A stretch of 59,923 nt of DNA from Tateyamaria omphalii. Lineage in GTDB: Bacteria; Pseudomonadota; Alphaproteobacteria; Rhodobacterales; Rhodobacteraceae. Position numbers and translations under genes: made by a program. Of this stretch, positions 24,180-33,647 are shown piece after piece; positions within the stretch are counted from its first letter, which is position 1; the number at the start of each line of letters is the position of its first letter. A model generated the notes under the pieces. The model saw only the letters and a program-made list of their open reading frames with translations. It did not search any database and had not been told where the DNA came from. The DNA is taken from contig NZ_JAHVHT010000010.1 of assembly GCF_019802125.1 (NCBI RefSeq), positions 1-59,923 of the forward strand, in the 5' to 3' direction.

Positions 24180-26396
24180 TTATGTAAAATCCTGGGTTGG
24201 AGGCTTGAAGCCTTCGCTCAGGAAATCGCAGACGCGCTGCGCATTTACTGGTTTTGCAAGCAACTTGATCCCAAGGCGTTTGCAATGCGCCCTGAGTTCA
24301 GTGGTGCGGTCGGCCGATACGATAGCGGCGGGCACATCGCCGTAGCGCCACAGGATGTCCTCGTAAAGCTCGATGCCGGTCATGCCAGCACCAAGTTGGT
24401 AGTCTAGCAGGAACACATCCGGCACCAGGTCGATTTCCGAGATGGTTTCAATCGCCTCTTCGCCTGTCTCTGCCAGAATGACTTCACCGCCGCAGCTTTC
24501 AATCAGGTGCATGATGGCCTGCGCGACACTGCGGTTGTTCTCCACCAGCATGACCAGCAGGCCACTCAGGTCGCGCAAGGCATGTGAAGGCGCTGCCCGA
24601 CGCGGGTCCAGCAGTCGTGCGGCTGGGGCCGACACCGGCACCACCAGCGAAAAGCAACTGCCCGTCCCCGGCTTGGACCAAAGCTCAAGCGGATGGCGCA
24701 GGCCTTTGCACGCCCGTTCAACAATGGCGAGGCCGAGGCCAAGGCCCGCATTGGCGGATCCCGGTGCAAGCTGTTTGAACTCTTGGAAAATCGCGTCCTG
24801 ATCTTCTTCGGGGATGCCGCAACCGGTGTCCCAGACCTCGATCCGTGCAAAGTCACCGACGCGGCGCACCCCGGCCAGAACACGCCCCCTGTCGGTGTAG
24901 CGAATGGCGTTCGACAGCAGGTTCTGCACGATGCGCCGCAGGTAACCCGGATCACTGACGACCGTCAGATCGCTGTGCACCATCGAGAACGTGAGCCCCT
25001 TGGCCCGCGCCGTCGGAGCGAGTTCGTCGCGCAGCGGGTTGAAGATCCCGGTCAGCGACACGGGTTGGACGTCAAACACTGCTTTGCCCGCGTCGAGTTT
25101 CGAGATGGCCGACAGCGCCTCGATGATCTGTTCGACGCCTTGCAGGGCGGTTTCCGTTTTCGCGACCACCTGTTTGATCGCGCGGTTGTCCGTCTGATCC
25201 GCGATGGAGGATACGAACAGTTTGGCCGCGGAGAGCGGTTGTAGAAGGTCGTGGCTGGCGGCGGCGACAAAGCGCGACTTGGAGGCGTTGGCGCGTTCGG
25301 CTTCGCCAAGTGCTTCTTCCAGCTCGGCCGTGCGTTCCTCAACCCACCCTTCGAGCCTCTCGTTCACCTCGGACAGCGCGCGAGTGGCGGCGCGTTCCGA
25401 AGTGACATCCGTTAGGCTGATGACAAAGCCGCAGTCAGGCATTTCCTGCGCAAAGATGCTGTAGATCTGATCGCCCTTGCGTGTCACTTCAAACGCGATG
25501 GGTTCGCGCGTACGGGTGCGGTTGGTCCAGTCGATGAACCGTTCGGCGGTAAAGCTGGCGTCGAACATCAGCTCCTCGCGGAACTGCTCCATCAGGTCGT
25601 CGAAGTTCAGTGTGTCGCGCAGCCGGATCGGGGCAATATCGAGCAAGCGGTCCATCCGCTTGTTCCAGCCCACCAGCGTCTTGTCGTGATCAAAGATGCA
25701 GACGCCTTGATTCAGATGGTCAAGCGTGGCTTGCAGCTTGCGCGCCTCCTGGTGGCGCATCTTGTCCCGTTCCTGCCGCTCCATCCGGATGATGTCGGTC
25801 ACGTCGGTTTGCAGGATCACGGTGCCATTGCGCGACGTGCGGTGTTCAGAGGCTTGCAGCCAACGGTCCCAGATCAGGCTGACGTTGAACACCACGTGTT
25901 CCTCGCGGTGCCGTTCGAGGCGCAGCTGCGCCCAGTCGGCAGCGGTCTGTCCGTCGGGCAGCGCCAGAAAGCGGCTTGTCGAGAGGTAATTTACGTAGTC
26001 CTTGAATGTCAGACCTTCTTTCAGAAGCGGTTCGACATCCTGCAGGTCACGGCAAAAACGGCTGTTGTAGAGGACAAGCCGGTCGTCCTGATCAAAGAGC
26101 GCAAACCCTTCGTTGATTGTTTCGATGGCTTCGGTGAGGTTCGACCGGGCCGTTTCGGTCTCGCGATTGGCTTGTTCGAGCCGTGCATTTGAATCTTGCA
26201 ACAGATCCAATGTGCGCTCCAGATCGCGGGTGCGGTCACGCACCTCGGATTCGAGCAGGGCGGCACGTTCGAACTGTTGATAGGCAAAGCCCGACTGCTC
26301 GGTCTTCTGCTCGACCCGCCGCATCAGGGCGTGCGAGATTTGCAGCAGCTTTTCGTTCTGCCGCTCAAGCGAGTCGTTCGGGTTGACCAGCGACAC
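24180..26396 (-). CDS. Cytoplasmic PAS hybrid histidine kinase
   Basis: A 738-residue kinase without membrane segments. It has an N-terminal coiled coil (~1-105), PAS (~106-210, INEGFALFDQDDRLVLYNSRF), a second PAS (~235-350, LNQGVCIFDHDKTLVGWN), another coiled coil, HisKA with FVAAASHDLLQPLSAAKLF (~400), HATPase (NLLSNAIRYT, DTGCGIP, GLGLGLAI) and a C-terminal receiver (~615-738). The receiver has the acceptor Asp in VFLLDYQLG, but its acidic pocket reads VENN rather than DD, so it may be weak. Architecture and gene order match the NahK/ErcS' kinases that work with FIST proteins and LuxR-type regulators of quinoprotein alcohol oxidation. Confidence 0.92.
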   Translation of the reverse strand: MSLVNPNDSLERQNEKLLQISHALMRRVEQKTEQSGFAYQQFERAALLESEVRDRTRDLERTLDLLQDSNARLEQANRETETARSNLTEAIETINEGFALFDQDDRLVLYNSRFCRDLQDVEPLLKEGLTFKDYVNYLSTSRFLALPDGQTAADWAQLRLERHREEHVVFNVSLIWDRWLQASEHRTSRNGTVILQTDVTDIIRMERQERDKMRHQEARKLQATLDHLNQGVCIFDHDKTLVGWNKRMDRLLDIAPIRLRDTLNFDDLMEQFREELMFDASFTAERFIDWTNRTRTREPIAFEVTRKGDQIYSIFAQEMPDCGFVISLTDVTSERAATRALSEVNERLEGWVEERTAELEEALGEAERANASKSRFVAAASHDLLQPLSAAKLFVSSIADQTDNRAIKQVVAKTETALQGVEQIIEALSAISKLDAGKAVFDVQPVSLTGIFNPLRDELAPTARAKGLTFSMVHSDLTVVSDPGYLRRIVQNLLSNAIRYTDRGRVLAGVRRVGDFARIEVWDTGCGIPEEDQDAIFQEFKQLAPGSANAGLGLGLAIVERACKGLRHPLELWSKPGTGSCFSLVVPVSAPAARLLDPRRAAPSHALRDLSGLLVMLVENNRSVAQAIMHLIESCGGEVILAETGEEAIETISEIDLVPDVFLLDYQLGAGMTGIELYEDILWRYGDVPAAIVSADRTTELRAHCKRLGIKLLAKPVNAQRVCDFLSEGFKPPTQDFT

Positions 26397-27592
26397 TAGC
26401 TGACCGCCTCGTCTTCGGGCGTGGGGTGGTAGAACGCAGCGCCGCTCATGGTGTGGTTGACGTGCAGCGGACCGATCTGTTCGCCGTAAGTGGAAAAGCC
26501 GGTCACGCGATGCGCGCGCAGCACGTCAGAGATCTGACGGGTCTGTTGCGATTGCTCAGCCTCGATCCGGCGCAGGATGCAGTCGCAGCCGATGATGTTT
26601 GCAGGCGGCTCGGGGCGGCCGAGTTCGGATAGTTTCGATTGCAAATGCGCAGAAAGGTTTTCCGGCGATGCCACGGTCAGCACCATGCCTTCGTCAATGG
26701 CGGAGAAGAACACCAGCTCGCCATGTTCGTTGACCTGCTGGATGGCCCGCACATGGTGGGTGTCGCCGATGCGCACGACCACCGGGTGCGAGGCAAAGGT
26801 GAAGCGGTCGAGCTGGTCAGGATCCTTGCCCACCAGCCGCGCATATTCGCGGGCCGCGGGTTCGGCGTTGATTTCCTTGACGATGCGGCGTGCCGGGTCG
26901 GCGCCTGTAACGACCATCTGCGTGTCCCCGGGCACAAGGTGGTTCAGGCTGAAGACCCGGGTGTGATATTTGCTGCGCGCCAGCGTCAGGATCGCGGCAT
27001 TGCTGGCCACGTTGCCATTGAGTGCCACAAAGGTCTGGGAAAACGCGGTGCCGTCCCCGGCCGAACCGCCAAATATCGGGAAGTCGCGCAGGGCGGGCGC
27101 GATGGTGGCGGTCAATGTGTCTTCGCTAAGCGACAGACCGTCCACAACCAGAAAGGCGAAGTTGTCGTCCAGTCCGGGTGTTCTGTCGCGTAGCGCGATG
27201 CGTTCCAGGGTGATCTGGTCGATGGTCGCCTGCATGTCGAGCGCGTCGATATCCTCGAACAGCAAGGACGTCGTGGCGAACCCATCTTCGGGAAAGGCGA
27301 CCGCCACAACCAGCCCTTCTTCATACCCGGTTGTTCCGATCTCTCCTGCGGTGGTGCAGGCCAATACGTCAACGTCTGGAAACAGCGTGTCGGCCTCGGC
27401 CACAACGCCATGAAAGTCGACGGCTGGGGTGACAAAAAGTGCGACGAGCGCAAACGGGCCTTCACCCAGCTTTCGTTTCAGATGCTTGACGGGTGACGTC
27501 GTTGAAGCGCGCACTTCTGCGGTACGAAGGATGTCATACCGGTCTGCCACAGCACGTCCTTCGAGCCTTCCGGCCTTGGACTGCAATGTCAT
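26396..27592 (-). CDS. FIST-domain sensory protein
   Basis: A 398-residue soluble protein with FIST_N (~40-235; ALFVTPAVDFHGVVAEADTLFPDVDVLACTTAGEIG) and FIST_C (~240-385; RIVKEINAEPAAREYARLVG, ANIIGCDCILRRIE). FIST domains are small-molecule sensors that feed histidine kinases. It overlaps the kinase gene by one base, so both are probably made together and act in one complex. The ligand is unknown; an alcohol-, aldehyde- or redox-related signal fits the neighbourhood. Confidence 0.92.
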   Translation of the reverse strand: MTLQSKAGRLEGRAVADRYDILRTAEVRASTTSPVKHLKRKLGEGPFALVALFVTPAVDFHGVVAEADTLFPDVDVLACTTAGEIGTTGYEEGLVVAVAFPEDGFATTSLLFEDIDALDMQATIDQITLERIALRDRTPGLDDNFAFLVVDGLSLSEDTLTATIAPALRDFPIFGGSAGDGTAFSQTFVALNGNVASNAAILTLARSKYHTRVFSLNHLVPGDTQMVVTGADPARRIVKEINAEPAAREYARLVGKDPDQLDRFTFASHPVVVRIGDTHHVRAIQQVNEHGELVFFSAIDEGMVLTVASPENLSAHLQSKLSELGRPEPPANIIGCDCILRRIEAEQSQQTRQISDVLRAHRVTGFSTYGEQIGPLHVNHTMSGAAFYHPTPEDEAVS

Positions 27593-27623
27593 TTACTCTC
27601 TCCCTGACGCTAAAATATGAGCG

Positions 27624-28325
27624 TCAGTCGCCGCTTGGCAAGACATTTGAGTACTTGGCTTCCTGCGCCACAAGCACCGCCTGTGTCCGGCTTTGCACCC
27701 CGAGCTTGCGCATGATGGCCGTCACATGCGCCTTGACCGTGGTCTCGGCAATCGACAGGTCAAACGCGATCTGCTTGTTCAACTTGCCCTCGCAAATGAG
27801 GTCCAGGATGCGGGCCTGCTGGTTCGTCAGGGAGGACAGGCGGGCAAGGTGGTCGTCCTTGCCTTCGGCACCGTTGCCTTCGACAAAACCGGCGGGTTTG
27901 TAGATGTCGCCGGCTGCGATCGTTTCGATCGCGTCGCGGAAGACCGAGCGGTGGGAATGCTTTGGCACAAAGCCTTGGGCACCGGCCACGATGGAATTGG
28001 CGATGATAGAATTGTCGGTCATAGACGACACGATGATCACCGGCGTTCCGTCGGCGGTGCGTTTCAGCCTCATCAATCCGTCCAGCCCATCGACATCGGG
28101 CAGGTTCAGATCCAGCAGGATCAGAGCGGGCGGCGTATCGTCACCCAACCGTTCAAGTGCCCGTTCCAGGCTATCGGCTGTCACCACCTTGTCGAAATTC
28201 GCGACCGACCGCAGCGTCAGTTCCAGCGCGTCGCAGAACAGCGGGTGATCGTCGATCACCAACGCCCAGCCTTGCGGCATCTTGGTTTCGGGCGGATCGG
28301 ACAGTGGTGAAGTTTGAAGCGACAT
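27624..28325 (-). CDS. LuxR-type (NarL) response regulator
   Basis: A 233-residue regulator. The receiver domain (~18-140) has DDHPLF, acceptor Asp in LILLDLNLPDVDG and the conserved K in FVPKHS. The C-terminal LuxR helix-turn-helix (~165-225) reads LTNQQARILDLICEGKLNKQIAFDLSIAETTVKAHVTAIMRKLG. It is of the AgmR/ErbR/PedR class that controls PQQ-dependent alcohol oxidation, and lies between the hybrid kinase/FIST pair and the PQQ dehydrogenase. The dyad ACGACTTTGGTCGT found upstream of several nearby units is a candidate site. Its ATG lacks a clear Shine-Dalgarno; Met16 is an alternative start. Confidence 0.92.
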   Translation of the reverse strand: MSLQTSPLSDPPETKMPQGWALVIDDHPLFCDALELTLRSVANFDKVVTADSLERALERLGDDTPPALILLDLNLPDVDGLDGLMRLKRTADGTPVIIVSSMTDNSIIANSIVAGAQGFVPKHSHRSVFRDAIETIAAGDIYKPAGFVEGNGAEGKDDHLARLSSLTNQQARILDLICEGKLNKQIAFDLSIAETTVKAHVTAIMRKLGVQSRTQAVLVAQEAKYSNVLPSGD

Positions 28326-28388
28326 GGGTTCAGCTTAGCCCACGCTACTTCCGCGGGTCACCTGCCAAAAGGTCTTACATCCGAATGC

Positions 28389-28418
28389 AAAACGCCCCCG
28401 CATTTGCAGGGGCGTTTC
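28389..28418 (-). terminator. Terminator after the PQQ dehydrogenase gene
   Basis: AAACGCCCC (28390-28398) pairs with GGGGCGTTT (28409-28417), a 9-bp stem with a ten-base loop ending in a short T run on the minus strand. It lies between the dehydrogenase stop and the regulator gene. Confidence 0.75.
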
Positions 28419-28434
28419 ACAGTGTTTCAACAAA

Positions 28435-30204
28435 TCAGTTCGCAGAAGCCAACTGTTCCGGCAAACGGAAAGTCCAGAGCATGCCACCTTGGTTCAGGTA
28501 GTTGACTTTTTTGGCCACTTCACCACCCCAGAGCGGAACCGCGCCACCCCAGCCGGAGATCACGGTGACGTACTGTTCGCCATCCTGTTCCCAGGTGATG
28601 GGCTGACCCACGATGCCCGAGCCGGTCTGGAAGGACCACAGCTCTTCGCCCGTCTCATCATCAAAGGCGATGAACTTGCCTTCGGGCGTGCCGGTGAACA
28701 CCAGGCCACCTGCGGTTGTCATCACACCACCCCAAAGCGGTGCGTCGTTCTTGAACTCCCACTTGGTCTCGCCGGTGTCCGGGTCGATCGCCTTCAGGCT
28801 GCCGATGTGATCTTCGTAGTTCGGCTTGATGGTGAAGCCGGAGCCCAGATAAGCGGCACCCTTCTTGTAGGTGATCGGCTCGTTCCAGATATCCATGCCC
28901 CACTCGTTCGAGGGCACATAGAAGTTGCCGGTGCGCTGGCTGAAGGCCATGGGCATCCAGTTCTTGCCACCCAGGAAGCCTGGAGAGGAGAACACAACCT
29001 CGCCCTTCTTGCCATCGGCAGAGGCCGCGGGATCACCGGGACGGTTGGCTTCGGCAAAGATCGGTCGGCCGTTTTCGTCAAGTCCTTCGGCCCAGGTTAT
29101 GTCCTTGACGAATGGGACGCCGCGCACGAACTTGCCGTCTTCGCGGTTCAGGACATAGAAGAACCCGTTCCGGTCGGCGGTCGCAAAACGCTGCTCGCCC
29201 GCGCGGTTTTCATAGGCCACGACCTCGTTCACGCCGTCATAGTCCCAGCCTTCGCGCGGTGTGGTCTGGAAATGCCACTTGATCTCGCCCGTTGCCGGGT
29301 CGATCCCCAATCGGGACGCAGCATAGAGGTTGTCGCCCATACCATCTTCGCTGGGTGCACCCGCACCACGCAGGTGGCTGTTCCAGGGTGCCGGATTGCC
29401 GGTGCCAAAGACCAGCGTGTCTGTGTCAGCGTCATAGGAACCGCCAAGCCAGGTGGCACCGCCGCCCGTTTTCCACATATCACCGGGCCATGTTGCGTTC
29501 AGAGTGCCGGTCATGGTGCTTTCTTCGCCGTTGAGCATCCCCATATGACCTTCGATCACCGGGCGATGCCAAACCAGTTCGCCTGTCTCGGCGTCACGGG
29601 CTTCGACGGCACCGACGATCCCGAACTCGCCGCCCGAGTTGCCGGTGATGACCAGCCCGTTCACGATCAGCGGCGCGGCGGTGTAGCTGTAGCCCGCCTT
29701 GTAGTCGGCGATCTTCTTGTTCCAGACCGTATCGCCCGTCTTGGCGTTTAAGGCGACGATGCGGGCATCAAGCGTTCCGAAATAGACATTGTCGCCATAT
29801 ATGGCGGCACCCCGGTTCACCACGTCACAGCAGGGAAGAATCCCTTCGGGCAGGCGGGCGTCATATTGCCAGATCTCTTCACCCGTTTTCACGTCGATCG
29901 CATACATCCGGGAATAGGAGCCGGTGATATACATCACACCATCATGCACGATGGGCTGCGTTTCCTGGCCGCGCTGCTTTTCGCCACCCAGCGAGAAGGC
30001 CCACGCAGGCACAAGGTTTTTGACGTTGTCCTTGTTCAGGGTCTCGAGCGGTGAATAGCGCTGCAGGTGACGGCCCATGCCGTTGGTGAGCACGTCCGAG
30101 GTCGAGGCTGCGTCATTTGCCAGCATCTCCTCTGTGACGCCTTGGGCAAATGCAGGCGTGGTCGCAAGGACCCCCGCAACAGCGGCTGCGATAAATCTGT
30201 TCAT
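28435..30204 (-). CDS. PQQ-dependent alcohol dehydrogenase, predicted lanthanide type
   Basis: A 589-residue periplasmic quinoprotein of the methanol/ethanol dehydrogenase family, with a signal peptide (1-20, ending AFA). The start at 30204 has GGGAGG seven bases upstream. Key residues: vicinal disulfide Cys125-Cys126, GGEFG (Glu193), Asn270 in [10 protein letters not shown], catalytic Asp321 and Asp323 in WDYDGVNE. Asp two positions after the catalytic Asp is the marker of lanthanide-dependent enzymes (XoxF, ExaF, PedH); calcium enzymes have a smaller residue there. The substrate could be methanol, ethanol or longer alcohols; Ped-like neighbours favour a broader alcohol range. Confidence 0.93.
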   Translation of the reverse strand: MNRFIAAAVAGVLATTPAFAQGVTEEMLANDAASTSDVLTNGMGRHLQRYSPLETLNKDNVKNLVPAWAFSLGGEKQRGQETQPIVHDGVMYITGSYSRMYAIDVKTGEEIWQYDARLPEGILPCCDVVNRGAAIYGDNVYFGTLDARIVALNAKTGDTVWNKKIADYKAGYSYTAAPLIVNGLVITGNSGGEFGIVGAVEARDAETGELVWHRPVIEGHMGMLNGEESTMTGTLNATWPGDMWKTGGGATWLGGSYDADTDTLVFGTGNPAPWNSHLRGAGAPSEDGMGDNLYAASRLGIDPATGEIKWHFQTTPREGWDYDGVNEVVAYENRAGEQRFATADRNGFFYVLNREDGKFVRGVPFVKDITWAEGLDENGRPIFAEANRPGDPAASADGKKGEVVFSSPGFLGGKNWMPMAFSQRTGNFYVPSNEWGMDIWNEPITYKKGAAYLGSGFTIKPNYEDHIGSLKAIDPDTGETKWEFKNDAPLWGGVMTTAGGLVFTGTPEGKFIAFDDETGEELWSFQTGSGIVGQPITWEQDGEQYVTVISGWGGAVPLWGGEVAKKVNYLNQGGMLWTFRLPEQLASAN

Positions 30205-30537
30205 GTGTTTTCCTCCCAAAACCCGTTGCTGGGCAGTTCTTGCGAAAGCGGTGAACAGATGCGGCACAGCCCTCGCCCTGCCGCAATTATTTGCGCAAAC
30301 CGGTTGCGCAGGTATTGGCCAATGGTCGTAAGACCCCAAGGAACTTGACAGATCGCGTGCGACTTTGGTCGTGCAGCGACTCGCGACCTGGGGGTCCTGC
30401 TCCAAGTGAACACGACCTAACCACGCATCGGCGGCAACCTGTTCAGGCATCTGGTGAACGGGTGTTTGTGCGGCTTTGGTCGTATTCCGACGCCCGCCGA
30501 TACTGCTAGGCTGAAGGTGATACGGGAGGATCGACGC
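30205..30537. promoter_or_regulatory. Divergent promoter region with repeated regulator sites
   Basis: A gap of 333 bases between the PQQ dehydrogenase and the divergent binding-protein gene. It contains two good copies of a dyad: GCGACTTTGGTCGTG (30359-30373) and GCGGCTTTGGTCGTA (30470-30484), with a weaker half site AATGGTCGTAAGACC at 30321-30335. The core is CGAC-TTTG-GTCG. The copies face the same way and lie about 111 bp apart. They are candidate sites for the LuxR-type regulator (27624-28325). Confidence 0.6.
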
Positions 30538-31506
30538 ATGTTTTTCAAAGCACTTGGCGGTGCCATTGCGGCTGCCGTCCTAGCCACCACCGTTCTTGCC
30601 GAAACCCCGACGCTGCGCGCGTCGGTCCTGAAGTTCGGTACAGTGAATTGGGAGCTGGACACGATCAAACACCACGGTTTCGACACTGCACGCGGGTTCG
30701 ACTTGGTGGTGCAGGGCGTGGCGGGCGGGTCCGCTGCCAAGGTTGCGTTTCAGGGTGGCGAGGCGGACGTGATCGTCTCTGACTGGCTTTGGGTCGCGCG
30801 GCAGCGTGCAGCGGGAAAGGACTATGTTTTCATCCCCTATTCTAAAGCTGTCGGCGGTGTAATGGTGCCCCAAGGCAGCCCCACGCAGTCGCTTGCCGAC
30901 CTGGCTGGATCCAAGATTGGTATCGCGGGTGGTCCCTTGGACAAGAGCTGGCTGATCCTTCAAGCCTACGCTGCGCAGGCGCATAACATCGATCTTGAGG
31001 CGCAGACCGAACAGGTCTTTGCTGCCCCGCCGCTGATCTTCAAATCCGCGCTTTCCGGTGAGGTCGATGCCGCCATCAACTTCTGGCACTTCCTAGCCAA
31101 GATGGAAGCATCGGGAATGCGCAAGCTGGTGGATGTGGCGAAGGCTGCCACGGCTCTCGGTCTTGATCCGAACACGCCCCTTCTGGGCTATGTGGTCAAG
31201 GGTGAGATGCTGCGCAACAATCCTGAACTGGTCAACGGTTTGGCTGCCGCGTCCCGCGATGCCAAGGACCTGTTGGCGTCGGATGACACCGAGTGGGACC
31301 GCTTGCGTGACCGCATGAATGCCAAAACTGACGCACAGTTCGAAGCGCTCAAGGCCGGATTTCGCGCCGGTATTCCCGCTCCCGGTCCGGTGGACGAGGA
31401 AGCCGCAGCGCGCATGCTGGCTCTGATGGTAGAGCTTGGGGGCCAGGATCTGATGGGCGACGCACGCGAATTGCCATCAGGCACGTTCCTGCCGTCCGGC
31501 AGCTAG
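30538..31506 (+). CDS. ABC transporter periplasmic binding protein (NMT1/SsuA-like)
   Basis: A 322-residue exported binding protein with a signal peptide (1-21, ending VLA). It starts at ATG 30538 after GGGAGGA. The fold is NMT1/SsuA-like: [58 protein letters not shown]. The ligand is unknown. The stop is followed directly by its ATPase gene; no permease follows, but one of the matching class lies at 45529-46293. Divergence from the PQQ dehydrogenase suggests a linked role, such as uptake of a cofactor or substrate. Confidence 0.88.
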   Translation: MFFKALGGAIAAAVLATTVLAETPTLRASVLKFGTVNWELDTIKHHGFDTARGFDLVVQGVAGGSAAKVAFQGGEADVIVSDWLWVARQRAAGKDYVFIPYSKAVGGVMVPQGSPTQSLADLAGSKIGIAGGPLDKSWLILQAYAAQAHNIDLEAQTEQVFAAPPLIFKSALSGEVDAAINFWHFLAKMEASGMRKLVDVAKAATALGLDPNTPLLGYVVKGEMLRNNPELVNGLAAASRDAKDLLASDDTEWDRLRDRMNAKTDAQFEALKAGFRAGIPAPGPVDEEAAARMLALMVELGGQDLMGDARELPSGTFLPSGS

Positions 31507-32130
31507 GTGGCTAATCCTCTGCTTGACCTGCACCTGCACGCGCTCGCCCACGGCGACACGCCTGTTCTGAGCAATGTGTCCTTGCATCTTTCACGCGGCG
31601 ATACACTGGCGCTGGTTGGGCCGTCCGGGATCGGAAAATCATCTCTCCTACGGGTCATCGCCGGGTTGGATACCCGGTTTGACGGCACCTGCGCATTGCA
31701 CGGCACCTGCGCGATGGTGTTTCAGGAGCCGACCTTGCTGCCGTGGCGCAGTGTTGCAGAAAACATCAGTCTGACAACTGGCGCGGGCGATCAGGAGATC
31801 GAGGCGGTCCTGCACGATGTGGGACTTGAGGGCCGCGCCGAAGACTTCCCCGATCAGCTGTCTCTCGGCCAGCAGCGTCGACTTGCCCTCGCCCGCGCCT
31901 TTGCGGTTAAGCCTGATCTGTTGCTCTTGGACGAACCTTTTGTCTCGCTTGATGCGGAGTTGGTCGAAGATATGATGGCACTCTTTCTTCGCCTGCGCGC
32001 CGCGTATTCCGTCACGACGATCCTTGTGACGCATGTCGAAAGCGAAGCTAAACGTCTCGCGAGCCGGATTGTGACGCTTGGCGGCCAGCCCGCAACGATT
32101 GTCGACGACACCAGAAGTCTGAAAGCGTAA
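31507..32130 (+). CDS. ABC transporter ATPase (NMT1-type partner)
   Basis: A 207-residue ABC ATPase starting with GTG immediately after the binding-protein stop. Walker A GPSGIGKSS, Q-loop MVFQEPTLLPWR, signature LSLGQQRRLALARA (SLGQQ in place of SGGQQ), Walker B LLLLDEPFVSLD and switch histidine in LVTHVESEAKRL. It is of the Ssu/Tau class but short. The matching permease appears to be the orphan at 45529-46293. Confidence 0.9.
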   Translation: MANPLLDLHLHALAHGDTPVLSNVSLHLSRGDTLALVGPSGIGKSSLLRVIAGLDTRFDGTCALHGTCAMVFQEPTLLPWRSVAENISLTTGAGDQEIEAVLHDVGLEGRAEDFPDQLSLGQQRRLALARAFAVKPDLLLLDEPFVSLDAELVEDMMALFLRLRAAYSVTTILVTHVESEAKRLASRIVTLGGQPATIVDDTRSLKA

Positions 32131-32142
32131 CGTAGTGCGCGG

Positions 32143-32934
32143 CTAACCGCGTCGACCGATCCGTGTGCGTGCCGGGTCATAGCCAATAAGCGCAGCAGCA
32201 GCGAAGATGGCGGCGGCGAGCAGAGTCCACCCGAGTGCGCTGGGGTTGAGTTCGGCGTAGAGTGCAAAGCGGATCAGTTCGACCGCATGGGTAAACGGGT
32301 TCACAGCGCAAATGTCATGCAGCAGTTCCGAGCTTTCAGCCATTTTCCACAACGGGTAGAGTGCTGAGGACAGGAAGAACATCGGGAAGATGACGAAGTT
32401 CATCACGCCCGCGAAGTTCTCGAGCTGCTTGATGAAGCTCGACAGGAGCAGACCAAGCGCGCCCAGCATCAGCCCCGCGACAAGCAAAGCAGGCAGTGCG
32501 GTGACGTAGCCCCACGCGGGCATCCGGATGTCGAACACCGCAGCGATGGCGAGGAAAGCATAGACCTGCAGAATAGAAATCGCTGTCGATCCGAGCAGCT
32601 TGCAAAACAGCAGCCATCCGCGCGGCAGAGGCGAGGTCAGCAGCAGTTTCATCGACCCCATCTCGCGGTCATAAACGAGGCTGAGCGATGATTGCATCCC
32701 GTTGAACAGCAAGATCATGCCGCACAGGCCGGGCACGATGTAAGTCTCGTAGGTTATGTAGGTCTGGTAAGGTGGGATGATGCTGAGGCCCAGGGCCGCG
32801 CGGAACCCGGCGGCGAAGACCAGCAGCCAAACCAGCGGGCGGACAAGGGCCGCGATGAACCGTTCGCGCTGGTGGATAAACCGCAGCGCCTCGCGTAGCA
32901 CTATGGCGCGCATGGAGGTGAGGTAGGCAGTCAC
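32143..32934 (-). CDS. ABC-2 type permease (PedC-like)
   Basis: A 263-residue membrane protein with six hydrophobic helices in the ABC-2 arrangement (FIAALVRPLVWLLVFAAGF..., NFAGVMNFVIFPMFFLSSALYPL). It starts with GTG, overlapping the ATPase gene (GTGA). It belongs to the PQQ-linked ABC cluster that in Pseudomonas putida is pedABC, which supports growth by the lanthanide alcohol dehydrogenase at low lanthanide (published knowledge). Direction of transport is uncertain; ABC-2 permeases are usually exporters. Confidence 0.88.
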   Translation of the reverse strand: MTAYLTSMRAIVLREALRFIHQRERFIAALVRPLVWLLVFAAGFRAALGLSIIPPYQTYITYETYIVPGLCGMILLFNGMQSSLSLVYDREMGSMKLLLTSPLPRGWLLFCKLLGSTAISILQVYAFLAIAAVFDIRMPAWGYVTALPALLVAGLMLGALGLLLSSFIKQLENFAGVMNFVIFPMFFLSSALYPLWKMAESSELLHDICAVNPFTHAVELIRFALYAELNPSALGWTLLAAAIFAAAALIGYDPARTRIGRRG

Positions 32935-33647
32935 GCATCTTCTCCCGTCATGGCGAGGAAGCGGTCTTGCAAGGGCTGGTCACCCGCAATGTCACGCGCT
33001 TTGCCTTGCGCCAAGACGTGGGCGCAGTGCAGCACGATCAGATCATCCTCGGATCGCACCTCATCCGTGAGATGTGTGGCCCACAGGATGGTCTTGCCCT
33101 GCTCGGCAAGTGCGTGGGCATAGTCGGTGATCGACGCACGCGCGGCAGCATCCAGACCCACAGTTGGTTCATCCAGCAGCAATATGCTCGGGTCATGCAG
33201 CAAGGCGCGCGCAATTTCGGTCCGGCGACGGTGCCCGCCGTTCAGGGCGCGGGCCTTCTCCCCTGCCCGCTCGCGCATGTCGAGTTGATCGAGCGCTGCG
33301 TCAATTCGGCTTCGCGCGTTTCGTCCGGACAGGCCATGCAGCGCTGCGAAGTAATTCAGGTTCTGTTGGACGGTCAGATCGAGGTCGAGGGTTGTCTGCT
33401 GGAACACAATGCCCAACTCGGCAAGTGCCGCACGTGGGTTGCTGCGCAGATCGTGCCCAGCGATCACAATCCGCCCTTCGGGCGCCACAAACAACCGGGT
33501 TAGCAGGTTGAACAGCGTAGACTTCCCCGCCCCGTTTGGACCCAGAAGTGCGCAGAATGCACCAGAAGAGACGCTGAAGGAAACATCCTCCAGCGCCTTT
33601 TTCTTTCCGTAGGAATAACTGAGGCCGTGCGCCTCAAGCCCTGTCAT
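32931..33647 (-). CDS. ABC transporter ATPase (PedB-like, PQQ-linked)
   Basis: A 238-residue ATPase: Walker A GPNGAGKST (near residue 35), Q-loop IVFQQTTLDLDLTVQQNL, Walker B ILLLDEPTVGLD and switch histidine WATHLTDE. The signature reads LNGGHRRRTEIARAL instead of LSGGQ, which is seen in the PQQ-dependent catabolism-associated ATPases. It overlaps the genes on both sides by four bases, so the cluster is one operon. Confidence 0.9.
   Translation of the reverse strand: MTGLEAHGLSYSYGKKKALEDVSFSVSSGAFCALLGPNGAGKSTLFNLLTRLFVAPEGRIVIAGHDLRSNPRAALAELGIVFQQTTLDLDLTVQQNLNYFAALHGLSGRNARSRIDAALDQLDMRERAGEKARALNGGHRRRTEIARALLHDPSILLLDEPTVGLDAAARASITDYAHALAEQGKTILWATHLTDEVRSEDDLIVLHCAHVLAQGKARDIAGDQPLQDRFLAMTGEDA

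Noticed and set aside
30205..30450. N-terminal extension of the PQQ dehydrogenase up to 30450
   Set aside because: The open frame continues, but a signal peptide with a well-placed GGGAGG begins at 30204, and the upstream part covers the operator-like repeats.
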